Shown piece by piece: positions 1 to 8,864 of a DNA stretch of 64,000 bases. The DNA lies in contig JAJQFD010000034.1 of assembly GCA_021201335.1 (NCBI GenBank), forward strand, positions 1 through 64,000, given 5' to 3'. The position numbers and the translations under genes were made by a program. Positions within the stretch are counted from its first letter, which is position 1. Each line of letters begins with the position of its first letter. The stretch is from Bacteroides sp. (GTDB lineage: Bacteria; Bacteroidota; Bacteroidia; Bacteroidales; Bacteroidaceae). The notes beneath the pieces were generated by a model, which had not been told where the DNA came from, did not search any database, and was given only the letters and a program-made list of their open reading frames with translations.

Positions 1-6
1 TAAAAT

Positions 7-342
7 TTATTCCATAGAAAAGAGTCTGTTGATTCCTAACAATAACAGTACGGCTGCTACAATAACCAATGTTTTCAGATCAAAGTTTGTTGTGGCAAAA
101 TACTGCCACCCTGCTACAATTATATCAGAAATCAAACCCGACAGAATTCGTAATCCGTCGAATGCAAAGAACAAGATGATGGCCAGAGCTGTACAAACAG
201 ATGTCCAGATGCTCGAAATTCGCCAGGCTTTATCCGGCAAATGCATCATGACACGTTTGGAGAATCCGTCATCCACAACTTCTTGTTTATGTTCGGTAAA
301 GAACTGCTTCAAAAGTTTATCATCAGTTTCCATCATAACCAT
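7..342 (-). CDS. Small two-segment membrane protein behind ECF sigma factor (DUF5056-like, possible anti-sigma)
   Basis: A 111-residue protein with a charged, soluble N-terminal part (about residues 1-42, containing LLKQFF and FSKRVM) and two hydrophobic segments at about 43-66 and 90-107. Its start lies inside the 3' end of the sigma gene (20-nt overlap), so the two are translationally coupled. Small membrane proteins in this position are usually regulators of the sigma factor; a zinc-binding anti-sigma motif (HxxxCxxC) is not present, so an anti-sigma role is inferred from position only. I recall this as resembling the DUF5056 family of Bacteroidales, which I cannot verify here. Confidence 0.75.
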   Translation of the reverse strand: MVMMETDDKLLKQFFTEHKQEVVDDGFSKRVMMHLPDKAWRISSIWTSVCTALAIILFFAFDGLRILSGLISDIIVAGWQYFATTNFDLKTLVIVAAVLLLLGINRLFSME

Positions 343-868
343 TTTGTTTTAAATACTTAGCTAACTTTTCTTTTCCTCGTGAGAGGTGAGATTTCACAGT
401 ACCGGAAGGACATCCGGTTATACCTACAATCTTATCGATACTGGTATCTTCCATATAAAACAATGTAATGCAGGTACGTTCTATCTCTTTTAGATTTTTT
501 AAGGCTTCATAGATGTCCATCTGTTGTCCCACATTCACTTGTTCAGTGCTGTGGCTAATATCTACTTCCCTGCTATCCAAGTCGGCAGTCTCTTTTCGAC
601 TGCGAATATAATCATAAAAAACATTATAAGCAATTCTATAGAGCCACGTTGAGAAGTTCGATAGGTTTCTGAATGAGGCGATATTGGTATAAGCTTTTAT
701 GAACGTATCTTGTGCAAGGTCATCACTCAACTCACCGTCTCCACAGGTTAGGTTCAGAAAGAACCGCCTGATGGGTGATTGATACTTCTTTACCAACTGG
801 TCGAAAGCCCTGGCATTTTTGAATGCCACGACTTGCGCCACCAATGATATGTCATTGAGTTGCCCCAT
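323..868 (-). CDS. ECF-type RNA polymerase sigma factor
   Basis: 181 residues, the usual size for sigma-70 family group 4. Region 2 is seen at about residues 25-92, with DLAQDTFIKAY and FSTWLYRIAYNVFYDYIR covering the core-binding and -10 recognition helices. Region 4 is at about 122-170, with LKEIERTCITLFYMED followed by the helix-turn-helix GCPSGTVKSHLSRGKEKL. It directs RNA polymerase to a specific, probably stress or envelope related, promoter set. It lies 3 nt after the upstream membrane-protein gene and overlaps the downstream one, so the three form one operon read on the minus strand. The target regulon is not visible here. Confidence 0.93.
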   Translation of the reverse strand: MGQLNDISLVAQVVAFKNARAFDQLVKKYQSPIRRFFLNLTCGDGELSDDLAQDTFIKAYTNIASFRNLSNFSTWLYRIAYNVFYDYIRSRKETADLDSREVDISHSTEQVNVGQQMDIYEALKNLKEIERTCITLFYMEDTSIDKIVGITGCPSGTVKSHLSRGKEKLAKYLKQNGYDGN

Positions 869-871
869 TTC

Positions 872-1507
872 TTAAAATTCTGAGCGATCGTTTTTCTTCT
901 TATTATCAGAGTCTTGAGAACGTGCAATAAATATTTGTCCGACACCGGTGAACAAGACTAGCAGTCCGATAGATCCTACACCAAAGTTTCCGGTGATGGC
1001 CCAAAGGAATATAAATAATCCAAGGCCGGTGAATGCATTTTTGATACCTTTCCCCTGAAGATCTTTATTGGTAGGGCCGTCAATGACCAGGTTTTCGGGT
1101 AGAGGCTGGCCTGACTCCAATGCTTTTTCAATGAGCTGGTATTTCGCCTTTCGATTTTTATAACGGAAATAAAAAGCTATAAAAATAACAAAGAAGGGAA
1201 GCCCGAATATTAGTATGATGGAGATCAAGGAAATAACTATGCCTCCTTTAGCCATCGATCCTAAGTCAAACGGGAAATCGGAGAAATCGCTATTGGAAGA
1301 TTTTTCATTTTTCTTTTTAGATCCTTTCGGAGCACTAGCCTCGCTATCTTCCCACTCTGTAATAACTACAGTATCACCTTTCTTGGCATCAACCGAAGTT
1401 GATTGTGTCTCAGTTGTAACAACTTGTTTCGCTGTCGTTTTCTCCTGCCCGAATACCTGGGCAAAGAAAGCAGTTGCGATTAATGTCAAAATAATAATTC
1501 GTTTCAT
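872..1507 (-). CDS. Secreted-N-terminus membrane protein, first gene of the sigma operon (DUF6249-like)
   Basis: Taken from the ATG at 1507 (MKRIIILTLIATAFF), which gives a clean signal peptide ending near VFGQ; an in-frame ATG at 1576 would add 23 polar residues before it and is unlikely. After the signal comes a Lys/Ser/Asp-rich stretch (about residues 30-85), then hydrophobic segments at about 90-120 (ISLISIILIFGLPFFVIFIAF) and 165-195 (GLGLFIFLWAITGNFGVGSIG). 211 residues. Position at the head of the ECF sigma operon suggests a role in envelope sensing or a target of it. I only loosely recognise it as DUF6249-like; no biochemical function can be stated. Confidence 0.75.
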   Translation of the reverse strand: MKRIIILTLIATAFFAQVFGQEKTTAKQVVTTETQSTSVDAKKGDTVVITEWEDSEASAPKGSKKKNEKSSNSDFSDFPFDLGSMAKGGIVISLISIILIFGLPFFVIFIAFYFRYKNRKAKYQLIEKALESGQPLPENLVIDGPTNKDLQGKGIKNAFTGLGLFIFLWAITGNFGVGSIGLLVLFTGVGQIFIARSQDSDNKKKNDRSEF

Positions 1508-1621
1508 GATCTTATTGCTTTTATCTTTTTTGTTTCTTTGATGGTTAGACGTAGTAACCGGTGCCGAAAGTTGCAAAGAGAAGTATTTTTTTTGATATTT
1601 GCATCCATTAACTTCAAAAAG

Positions 1622-3001
1622 ATGATTTTACCCACAGATTTTATTGCCCAAACACGTGCCCTCCTTGGGGAAGAAGAGTTTCAACGCCTTTCTTTAGCGT
1701 TGGATGAAGCTCCTCCGGTTAGTGTCCGGCTGAATCCTTTTAAGCCAATTGAGGAACTGGCAATCGTAGCGGAACAAAGTACAATTCCCTGGTGTTCGGA
1801 TGGCTATTATCTGAAGGAGCGACTGACTTTTACCTTTGATCCTCTTTTTCATGCCGGTTGCTATTACGTACAGGAAGCTTCGTCGATGTTTTTGGAACAG
1901 GTAATCAAACAATATATTGAATCATCTGTAACTGTACTCGACCTCTGTGCTGCGCCAGGAGGAAAATCTACCCATCTTCGGAGTTTGTTGCCGGAAGGAA
2001 GTTTATTGGTAGCGAATGAGGTCATTCGCAGCCGTTCGCAAATACTGGCCGAAAATTTGATAAAGTGGGGACATCCCGATGTGGTGGTTACCAATAATGA
2101 TCCGTCTGATTTCTCTTCATACACTTCTCTGTTTGATGTAATTTTGGCTGATGTTCCTTGTTCGGGAGAAGGAATGTTTCGGAAAGACCCGACTGCCATT
2201 GGAGAATGGAGTTTAGTAAATGTGGAAATATGCAGTCAGCGTCAGCGACGTATTGTTTCGGATATATGGTCTTCCTTGAAGCCTGGTGGAATTTTTATTT
2301 ATAGTACCTGTACCTATAATACCAAAGAGAGCGAGGAAAATATAGCTTGGATACGGGATGAATTGGGAGCAGAGATTCTTTCAGTAGATGTTCCGACCGA
2401 GTGGCAAATTACCGGCAACCTGTGGACGGAGGATTTTCCGGTTTATCGTTTTCTTCCTCATAAAACAAAGGGGGAAGGATTTTTCCTGGCCGTTTTACGA
2501 AAAGCAGTGGATGAGCCTGTGTCTCCCTTTCATTATAAGAATAAGAGTAAGAAAGCGAAAGTTGATTTCTCACCGCAATGGTTATGTCAACAAGAAGATT
2601 ATCAGTTGTCAGAACAGGGAACGATCCTATCAGCTGTTCAGAAAAACCAGGAGCAAACAATCGGGATGCTGAGGCAAAAACTCCGGGTGATTCATGCAGG
2701 CATTACTTTGGGAGAGAGAAAAGGTAAAGATATCATCCCGTCTCATGTATTGGCAATGAGTAACAGGCTATCCCAGAACAGTTTTTATCGAAAGGGCGTA
2801 TCGTATGAAGAAGCGATTGCATATTTACGCAAAGAGGTTATTGTTTTTTCGGAAGAGGTACCCAAAGGGACTGTTTTACTTACGTACAAAGATATTCCTC
2901 TTGGCTTTGTTAAAAACATAGGCAACAGGGCCAATAATCTCTATCCGCAGGAGTGGCGAATTCGCAGCGGGTATATGCCGGATGAGATCCGGGTACTGTA
3001 A
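1622..3001 (+). CDS. rsmF: RsmF/NOL1-NOP2-Sun family 16S/23S rRNA (cytosine-5)-methyltransferase
   Basis: 459 residues from ATG 1622; the longer in-frame reading from 1538 adds a non-conserved prefix. The SAM-binding motif I is VLDLCAAPGGKSTHL, motif IV is DVPCSGEGMFRKD with one conserved Cys, and motif VI is YSTCTYN with the catalytic Cys, the two-cysteine arrangement of RNA m5C methyltransferases. A C-terminal part (about 300-459) resembles the extra RsmF C-terminal region including a PUA-like end (VLLTYKDIPLGFVKN). It methylates rRNA cytosines in the cytoplasm. It stands alone between the divergent sigma operon and a convergent metal-efflux operon. The exact rRNA position cannot be read from the sequence. 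Confidence 0.9.
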   Translation: MILPTDFIAQTRALLGEEEFQRLSLALDEAPPVSVRLNPFKPIEELAIVAEQSTIPWCSDGYYLKERLTFTFDPLFHAGCYYVQEASSMFLEQVIKQYIESSVTVLDLCAAPGGKSTHLRSLLPEGSLLVANEVIRSRSQILAENLIKWGHPDVVVTNNDPSDFSSYTSLFDVILADVPCSGEGMFRKDPTAIGEWSLVNVEICSQRQRRIVSDIWSSLKPGGIFIYSTCTYNTKESEENIAWIRDELGAEILSVDVPTEWQITGNLWTEDFPVYRFLPHKTKGEGFFLAVLRKAVDEPVSPFHYKNKSKKAKVDFSPQWLCQQEDYQLSEQGTILSAVQKNQEQTIGMLRQKLRVIHAGITLGERKGKDIIPSHVLAMSNRLSQNSFYRKGVSYEEAIAYLRKEVIVFSEEVPKGTVLLTYKDIPLGFVKNIGNRANNLYPQEWRIRSGYMPDEIRVL

Positions 3002-3028
3002 AGGAAAAAACTAACTTTATGAAGGATA

Positions 3029-3067
3029 AAATGCAACCGCAATTTGATTCAAGTTGCGGTTGCATTT
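3029..3067. terminator. Hairpin between convergent genes
   Basis: AAATGCAACCGCAA at 3029-3042 is perfectly complementary to TTGCGGTTGCATTT at 3054-3067, giving a 14-bp stem and an 11-nt loop between the end of the methyltransferase gene and the end of the TolC-like gene. A third copy of one arm (CGGTTGCATTTTAT) lies at about 3101-3114. The T run is short, so termination efficiency is uncertain. Confidence 0.65.
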
Positions 3068-3134
3068 GGGGTAAATCCAATAAGGATTTGGTGTTAAAGA
3101 CGGTTGCATTTTATAGGTATTCTATCGGATAGCT

Positions 3135-4313
3135 TTACAACCTGTTTTTATAGATATTCGCCATTGCTTTTTGATACTGGTTTTGTAGTTGCAGATAATT
3201 TAATTTGCTCTGATACACGACAGAAACTTCCACGAAATATTCAATCATCGATATCTGTCCACCTGTTAACGCCATCTTCAACAATTTCAAATCAGACTGT
3301 GCCTGGAAAGTCTTTTCATATTCTTCCATCGAAGTCCGCAAGCTTTTTGCTTCGTTATATACTTGCGATAACTCAGACTCAACTTGCAGGGTGGTATTCT
3401 CTTTCTGGAAATTCAGGTTCAGACTTTGAGCCTTTGCCATTTTCACTTTGTTCCGGTTTTCAAAAAGCGGAATCGAAAACCCAACCACGAACCCATTGAA
3501 CGGATCACCAGATTCGGTATTGCGGCGATACCCCAATTCCAGCTTGGGTAACCACTGCGATTTGTTAACCACCGTTTGCTGATGCGCCGCGGCTGCTTCT
3601 TTGAAGATTGTTTGAAGCTGTTGATCTGACGCTACAACTTCCGACCTTAATTGCTCGAAATCTTCCGGGAAGAGATGGTTAGGGTAGGTGGTTCCTTCAA
3701 AGGTGATCGGTTCGTTTCCGTTGAGTGCCAACAGTTCTTTAAGTTTATTTTGGAGGTTGGTTTCATTCAATCGCGCTTCGGTTTTTACATTCAGGAGTTC
3801 CAGGTTTATTTTGTTCGTTTCCAAAATGTTGGCATCCCCCGTTTCCAATCGGGTGGCATACATTTCGGCTAACTGTTCAGCATTGTTTAATCTTTCGTCG
3901 AGGATTTCTTTTTCTTGACGGAGCATGATAATATCCAGGCATACTTCTTTTGCCTGAAGCAAGATGTCTCTGCGGGCTATGCTTGCCTGACTGTCAAAGC
4001 TGCTCATTTTCAGTTTATTCAACTTGTTCCTGCTGGCATACAGCGTGGGAAAATCAAATGATTGCGAGATGACCAGTTCGCTGACCGTTTCATCACTGTT
4101 TTCTTTTCCCCATAAATGGGCGTAAGAAACGGTTGGGTCAGGTAAATTGTTATCTGTCCTGGCTTCCAGCTTTTGCGAATGAATGAGTTGCGCATTGGCT
4201 TTCAGGTCTATGTTATTGGTTTCAATCTGAGTCAATACCTGTTCTATACTGTTTTGCTGTGCATTTACGCCTACTGCAAAACAAAGGGAAAATAGAAATA
4301 TAATTTGTTTCAT
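3135..4313 (-). CDS. TolC-family outer membrane efflux protein of a metal RND system
   Basis: 392 residues with a signal peptide (MKQIIFLFSLCFAVGVNAQ) and long alpha-helical, Gln/Glu/Asn-rich repeats typical of the TolC/CusC/CzcC outer-membrane channel fold. The two halves of the periplasmic barrel are visible as helical stretches at about 80-200 and 260-370. It would form the outer-membrane exit duct of the tripartite pump encoded by the two genes upstream on the same strand (adaptor and inner-membrane pump). It is shorter than E. coli CusC (about 460) but normal for Bacteroidetes CzcC-like proteins. It is the last gene of the operon, 88 nt after the pump gene. Confidence 0.9.
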   Translation of the reverse strand: MKQIIFLFSLCFAVGVNAQQNSIEQVLTQIETNNIDLKANAQLIHSQKLEARTDNNLPDPTVSYAHLWGKENSDETVSELVISQSFDFPTLYASRNKLNKLKMSSFDSQASIARRDILLQAKEVCLDIIMLRQEKEILDERLNNAEQLAEMYATRLETGDANILETNKINLELLNVKTEARLNETNLQNKLKELLALNGNEPITFEGTTYPNHLFPEDFEQLRSEVVASDQQLQTIFKEAAAAHQQTVVNKSQWLPKLELGYRRNTESGDPFNGFVVGFSIPLFENRNKVKMAKAQSLNLNFQKENTTLQVESELSQVYNEAKSLRTSMEEYEKTFQAQSDLKLLKMALTGGQISMIEYFVEVSVVYQSKLNYLQLQNQYQKAMANIYKNRL

Positions 4314-4329
4314 AATTATCTTATTAGAA

Positions 4330-4430
4330 TTTAGAATGGAGGAGTTAAGTAGTTAAGAATACCATGCGGTGGCAATTCTTACCTATTTTATTCTCAGTTC
4401 CTTAACTTTCTGACTCCTTAACTATTGATT
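4330..4430. repeat. Short AGTTAAG-type repeats in the pump-to-channel gap
   Basis: The 88-nt gap between the pump and channel genes holds several copies of the heptamer AGTTAAG or its complement CTTAACT (about 4342-4357 and 4399-4424), plus TAAGAAT/ATTCTTA (about 4354 and 4375) which can form a hairpin. Such a structure inside an operon could stabilise the upstream mRNA or lower downstream expression; that is inference. Confidence 0.4.
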
Positions 4431-7400
4431 TCCTGTTCATCATCAGATAGACTATTGGGATAATAAAACCATTCAGAAAAGTCGAAGTAAGTAGTCCACC
4501 TAAAATAACTTTGGCCATCGGGCTTTGAATTTCATTGCCGGGTAAGTCTCCGTTCAGAGCCAAAGGTATCAATGCCAATGCAGAGGTGAGGGCCGTCATT
4601 AAGATGGGGTTCAAACGATCCAGTGAACCACGAACGACACTCTCATACAATTCTACCCCTTCTTCAAACCGCAAATGGTTGTAATGGCTTATCAATAACA
4701 TTCCATTGCGGGTAGCGATACCGAAGAGAGAAATAAATCCGATGATGGCAGGAATGCTTACTTCCCCTGTTGTAAACACCAGGATGAATACCCCACCAAT
4801 AAGTGCCAAAGGCAGATTTAAGAGGATAATGCCTGATAATTTCACGCTGCGGAACTCATTGAATAACAATAAGAATATAACAATGATGGACATAATCGAA
4901 GTGATCATCAGTGTGCGACTGGCAGCCTGCTCGCTTTCAAACTGTCCGCCATACTCAAGATGGTATCCTTCGGGCAGTTGGATTTGTTCGTCTACCCGGT
5001 TTTGAATATTATTCACTACACTCCGTAAATCTCTGTCGGCTACGTTCGCTGAGATCACAATTTTACGTTTCACATTTTCTCTGCTGATAGTATTCGGTCC
5101 CATCGAAGAAGTGATGTTGGCAATATAATTCAGGGGTACTTTCTTTCCGTCGGAAGTATCAATCATCAAATCTCCAATCCTATTCATACTTTCTCGGTTC
5201 TCATCCCGAACTTTTACTGTCAGGTCAAAACTTTTACCTTGTTCATATATCTGGGAAACCACTTCTCTGGCCAGGTTGACATTGATGAATTCTGAGAATT
5301 CCGGCAGCATGATACCATATTTAGCCATGATTTCTCTTTTTGGAGTTATCTTTAGTTGCGGACGTTCGATTTGTTGTTCTACATTCAGGTCGACGATCCC
5401 TTCTATATTCAGGATAGCACTTCGGATCTCATTTCCCAGTGAGAACATTCTATTCAAGTCGTCTCCAAATAGTTTAATAGCGATATTTGCCTGCGTCCCC
5501 GAAAGCATCGCATCGATACGGTGACTGATGGGTTGACCGATTTCGATGTTGGCACCGGTGATGCTACCTAGCTTTTCCCGAACTTCGGTCATAAACTCAC
5601 TTCTGGAACGTTTACCGAGTTCAAAGGGAGCTTCAATCTCCGAAACATTCACTCCCAGTGCATGTTCATCCAATTCCGCACGTCCGGTTTTACGCGCTAC
5701 CGTTTGCACTTCGGGAATACTGAGTAAGAGCATTTCTGCCCAGTGCCCCATTTTATCTGACTCTTCCAATGAGATACCTGGTAATGAACTTACGTTGATC
5801 GTTAATGATCCTTCGTTGAAAGAAGGCAAAAAGCTTCGGCCCAGCGTGAAGAAGAGTCCGAGAGCGACCAAAAAGAGAACTAGTGTACTACCTAGAACAA
5901 TCTTTTTATGGTTTAACACCCACGTAAGGGCTTTCCCGTATCCTTTTTTGAGAAAAACCGTAACCAACGATTCTTTTAATACTTTGGCATCCTTTTTATG
6001 GGCCAATAAATAACTGCATAACACGGGTGTGACGGTGAGGGCTACTAAAGTAGAGGCAACCAAAGCCACAATAAAAGCAACTCCCAGTGGTACCAACATG
6101 CGTCCTTCCATGCCGGAGAGAAAGAAGAGAGGGACAAAACTGGCTATGATAATGAGTGTGGAATTCAGGATTGGCATACGTACCTCTTTGGAGGCATTGA
6201 ATACAACCTCAATGATTCCTGCTTGTTCCTCACTCGGTTTGGAACGGTTTTCGCGGAGTCGTTTGAAAACATTCTCTACATCTACAATGGCATCGTCCAC
6301 CAGTGAACCAATGGCAATTGCCATCCCTCCCAAACTCATGGTATTGATCGTAAAGCCCATGTAGTGCAGCACCAGTATTGAAGCCAGTAGGGCCAAGGGT
6401 AGCGTGATTAACGAAATGATAGTAGTTCGTACATTCCCCAAGAATAAGAATAAAACGATTACAACGAAAATGCCTCCTTCAATCAGCGATCTTTGTACAT
6501 TCCCTATGGAACTTTCAATGAAGCGACTCTGTCGGAAGATATCCGTAGAGACTTTGACATCTGCCGGAAGATTCTTTTGTAGATCGTTGATTGCAGTCTC
6601 CAGCTTCTCTGTTAAATCCAGGGTGCTGGTAGCTGGTTGTTTGGTTACGGTTAGCAATACGGCTGGCTTGCCCCGTTCCGAAGCGGTACCGAGCTTGGGA
6701 GTTTTCGCACCTATGCGTATATCAGCAATATCTTCCAGAAGGACTGGAATGTTATTGGTGTTTTTAACCAAAGCTTTTCCCAACTGTTCTACCTGGCTGG
6801 TGGAGAGCATTCCCCGTACAATGTATTCGTTACTGTGTTCGTAGAGGATTCCTCCGTTAGCGTTGAGGTTCATGTTACGGGTGACTGTCATAACCTGATC
6901 CAACGAAATATTGTAATGTTTCATCCGTTCGGGTGAGAGTAATATCTGATATTCCTTGATATCACCTCCCAATACGGCTACCTGTGCTACTCCTCCGGTG
7001 GACAATAAACGCGGGCGAATTGTCCAGTCGGCAATAGTTCGCAGATCAAGCATGGAAGTAGAATCTGCGGTTAATCCTATAATCAGCATTTCCCCCAGAA
7101 TAGAAGATTGAGGACCTAACGTCGGATTTCCCACATTGGGGGGTAACGTTTCATTTATCACGAGAAGTTTTTCGGATACGATCTGACGAGCCAGGTATAT
7201 ATCTGTACCCCAATCGAATTCCACCCAAACTACCGAGAATCCGGTAGTAGAAGAGGATCGTACCCGACGAACACCGGTGGCTCCGTTCACGGCTGTTTCA
7301 ATCGGAAAGGTAACAAGTTGTTCCGTCTCTTCAGCTGCCATGCCATTGGCTTCCGTCATAATAACAACGGTGGGAGCATTCAGATCGGGAAATACATCTA

Positions 7401-7506
7401 CCTCAGTATGTAGTGCAGTGTACATTCCAGCTATCAGCAATAAAACTGCTGCTGCTAACACAATTAATCGGTTGTGTAGCGAAAAGTGTATGATTTTGTT
7501 TAGCAT
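4402..7506 (-). CDS. CusA/CzcA-family heavy-metal RND efflux pump (inner membrane)
   Basis: 1034 residues, the normal length for the HME class of RND transporters, with the twelve-segment layout in two homologous halves and two large periplasmic loops. The N-terminal signature (INKIIHFSLHNRL-like start, then DVFPDLNAPTVVIMTEANG) and the second-half signature (ATRNGMLLISHYNHL) are clear. The fourth membrane segment reads AIAIGSLVDDAIVDVEN rather than the DFGxxVD form of Zn/Co pumps, so the exported metal is not certain; this form belongs to a less characterised HME subgroup. It exchanges protons for metal ions and works with the adaptor 16 nt upstream and the TolC-like protein downstream. Confidence 0.92.
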   Translation of the reverse strand: MLNKIIHFSLHNRLIVLAAAVLLLIAGMYTALHTEVDVFPDLNAPTVVIMTEANGMAAEETEQLVTFPIETAVNGATGVRRVRSSSTTGFSVVWVEFDWGTDIYLARQIVSEKLLVINETLPPNVGNPTLGPQSSILGEMLIIGLTADSTSMLDLRTIADWTIRPRLLSTGGVAQVAVLGGDIKEYQILLSPERMKHYNISLDQVMTVTRNMNLNANGGILYEHSNEYIVRGMLSTSQVEQLGKALVKNTNNIPVLLEDIADIRIGAKTPKLGTASERGKPAVLLTVTKQPATSTLDLTEKLETAINDLQKNLPADVKVSTDIFRQSRFIESSIGNVQRSLIEGGIFVVIVLFLFLGNVRTTIISLITLPLALLASILVLHYMGFTINTMSLGGMAIAIGSLVDDAIVDVENVFKRLRENRSKPSEEQAGIIEVVFNASKEVRMPILNSTLIIIASFVPLFFLSGMEGRMLVPLGVAFIVALVASTLVALTVTPVLCSYLLAHKKDAKVLKESLVTVFLKKGYGKALTWVLNHKKIVLGSTLVLFLVALGLFFTLGRSFLPSFNEGSLTINVSSLPGISLEESDKMGHWAEMLLLSIPEVQTVARKTGRAELDEHALGVNVSEIEAPFELGKRSRSEFMTEVREKLGSITGANIEIGQPISHRIDAMLSGTQANIAIKLFGDDLNRMFSLGNEIRSAILNIEGIVDLNVEQQIERPQLKITPKREIMAKYGIMLPEFSEFINVNLAREVVSQIYEQGKSFDLTVKVRDENRESMNRIGDLMIDTSDGKKVPLNYIANITSSMGPNTISRENVKRKIVISANVADRDLRSVVNNIQNRVDEQIQLPEGYHLEYGGQFESEQAASRTLMITSIMSIIVIFLLLFNEFRSVKLSGIILLNLPLALIGGVFILVFTTGEVSIPAIIGFISLFGIATRNGMLLISHYNHLRFEEGVELYESVVRGSLDRLNPILMTALTSALALIPLALNGDLPGNEIQSPMAKVILGGLLTSTFLNGFIIPIVYLMMNRKSIVKESES

Positions 7507-7522
7507 ATCTTATAAACTTAAA

Positions 7523-8779
7523 TCAATGTTCGTGACTGTGTGCGGGTAATACATTACTTGCCGAAGCAAGTTTTACCTGGTAAGCGCCTTCTGTCACAAT
7601 ACGATCTCCTTTATGTATGCCATTGATTATCTGCACACTTTCGCCGTTGTCACCTCCCAAGGTGACTAATTGTTTTTTGTAACATTCATCATCCAGTTGC
7701 TGGTAGACAAAGTAACTACCCTGCTCTTCTGTCAGGGCAGAATGGGGGAGAGATATTACATCATGGATGGGTGTGGATAATAGATATATTTCAACGAATG
7801 TTCCGGGTAAGATTTCTCCTTTATTATCGAATTCAAACGTTACAGGTACATAATAAGAATTGTCACCGGAGGATTTACCGAAAGAAAGTAACCGTCCGTT
7901 CAATTCTCCCAGTTGATATACTGCATTATCATACGGTGTTTTAAAATTGGCAGAGTTGATGTTACGCAGGTATGAATAATACTTTTCGGATACTTCTGCC
8001 CGCAAAAACAGTTTGCGGTTTTGGGTAATACTAACCAATGGTTGTCCAACTGCCACATAATCCCCTTCCTTTACCCATATACTTTTTACGTAACCACCAA
8101 TAGGCGAAGGGATAGATTGTCCGCCCGCAGAATGGTTTTTAGCTACTGCTTCGTAACTGATCCGGGCATTTTCAAAGTCCAGCTCTGCCTGATTGAAATC
8201 CTTTTCTGATACAATTTTATTTTGTACCAGTGTGTGCATGCGTTCATATTCCTTTTTGGCTTTCTCGAAGGTGGCACGAGCCTTCAGTGCCGGATCGCCG
8301 TCGGTCAGATTTCGGGCAGAAACTTTTAATAACGGAGTCCCCCTGCTGACACTCGTACCTTCCAGCAACCGGTTTTGGAAAGAAACAATTCCAGCAACCG
8401 TGGCTACAGCTGTCGCTTCGTCTCCCTGTGCGGCCAATACTTGTCCGCTGGTTTTAATTATATGATTAAAAATACCGGGTTGTATAATCTGGGATTTAAT
8501 ACCGGCAGCCTGGGCTTTTTCAGGAGAGATAACGATTTCGTCTGTACTTTCCTGTTCTTGATTCTGACTGTCATGGGAGTGAGAGTGTCCTTCATAACTA
8601 TGTTCGTGGTCATGATCATGATCACAATTCTCATGTTTATGTGTGCCAGTGGCTGAATGATTCTGTTCTGTATGATTATGGTTGTGTCCTTCGTGGCTGT
8701 GGTTTTGTTGTTTGTTTTGATTCTGGCAGGCACTCAGTAAATACAAACTGAGCATTCCCGCGAATGCAAGTTTCTTCAT
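7523..8779 (-). CDS. Periplasmic adaptor (membrane fusion) lipoprotein of metal RND pump with His-rich N-terminus
   Basis: 418 residues. The lipobox LLSAC (Cys18) marks an inner-membrane-anchored lipoprotein. Residues about 25-72 contain some 15 histidines in HxH patterns, a likely metal-capture or chaperone segment, and the C-terminus ends in HSHEH. The rest follows the CusB/CzcB plan: barrel-sandwich half (QVLAAQGDEATAVATVAG), alpha-hairpin (about 155-205), second half (SPIGGYVKSIWVKEGDYV), beta-barrel and membrane-proximal domains. It links the pump to the outer-membrane channel. It is cotranscribed between the His-rich small protein and the pump. Confidence 0.92.
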   Translation of the reverse strand: MKKLAFAGMLSLYLLSACQNQNKQQNHSHEGHNHNHTEQNHSATGTHKHENCDHDHDHEHSYEGHSHSHDSQNQEQESTDEIVISPEKAQAAGIKSQIIQPGIFNHIIKTSGQVLAAQGDEATAVATVAGIVSFQNRLLEGTSVSRGTPLLKVSARNLTDGDPALKARATFEKAKKEYERMHTLVQNKIVSEKDFNQAELDFENARISYEAVAKNHSAGGQSIPSPIGGYVKSIWVKEGDYVAVGQPLVSITQNRKLFLRAEVSEKYYSYLRNINSANFKTPYDNAVYQLGELNGRLLSFGKSSGDNSYYVPVTFEFDNKGEILPGTFVEIYLLSTPIHDVISLPHSALTEEQGSYFVYQQLDDECYKKQLVTLGGDNGESVQIINGIHKGDRIVTEGAYQVKLASASNVLPAHSHEH

Positions 8780-8864
8780 GTTGTTAGAGTAAATATATGG
8801 TTTGAAATTAAAATGTAGAATACAGGTACTTTACGATGATTAAATCTGTAAACCTGTTATTGAA

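Noticed and set aside
1538..1621. Longer start for the rRNA methyltransferase
   Set aside because: The 28 added residues are not family-like and the ATG at 1622 begins the conserved N-terminus.
5546..6364. Two plus-strand open frames opposite the RND pump gene
   Set aside because: Antisense to a full-length conserved pump; composition Ser/Arg-rich as expected for shadows.
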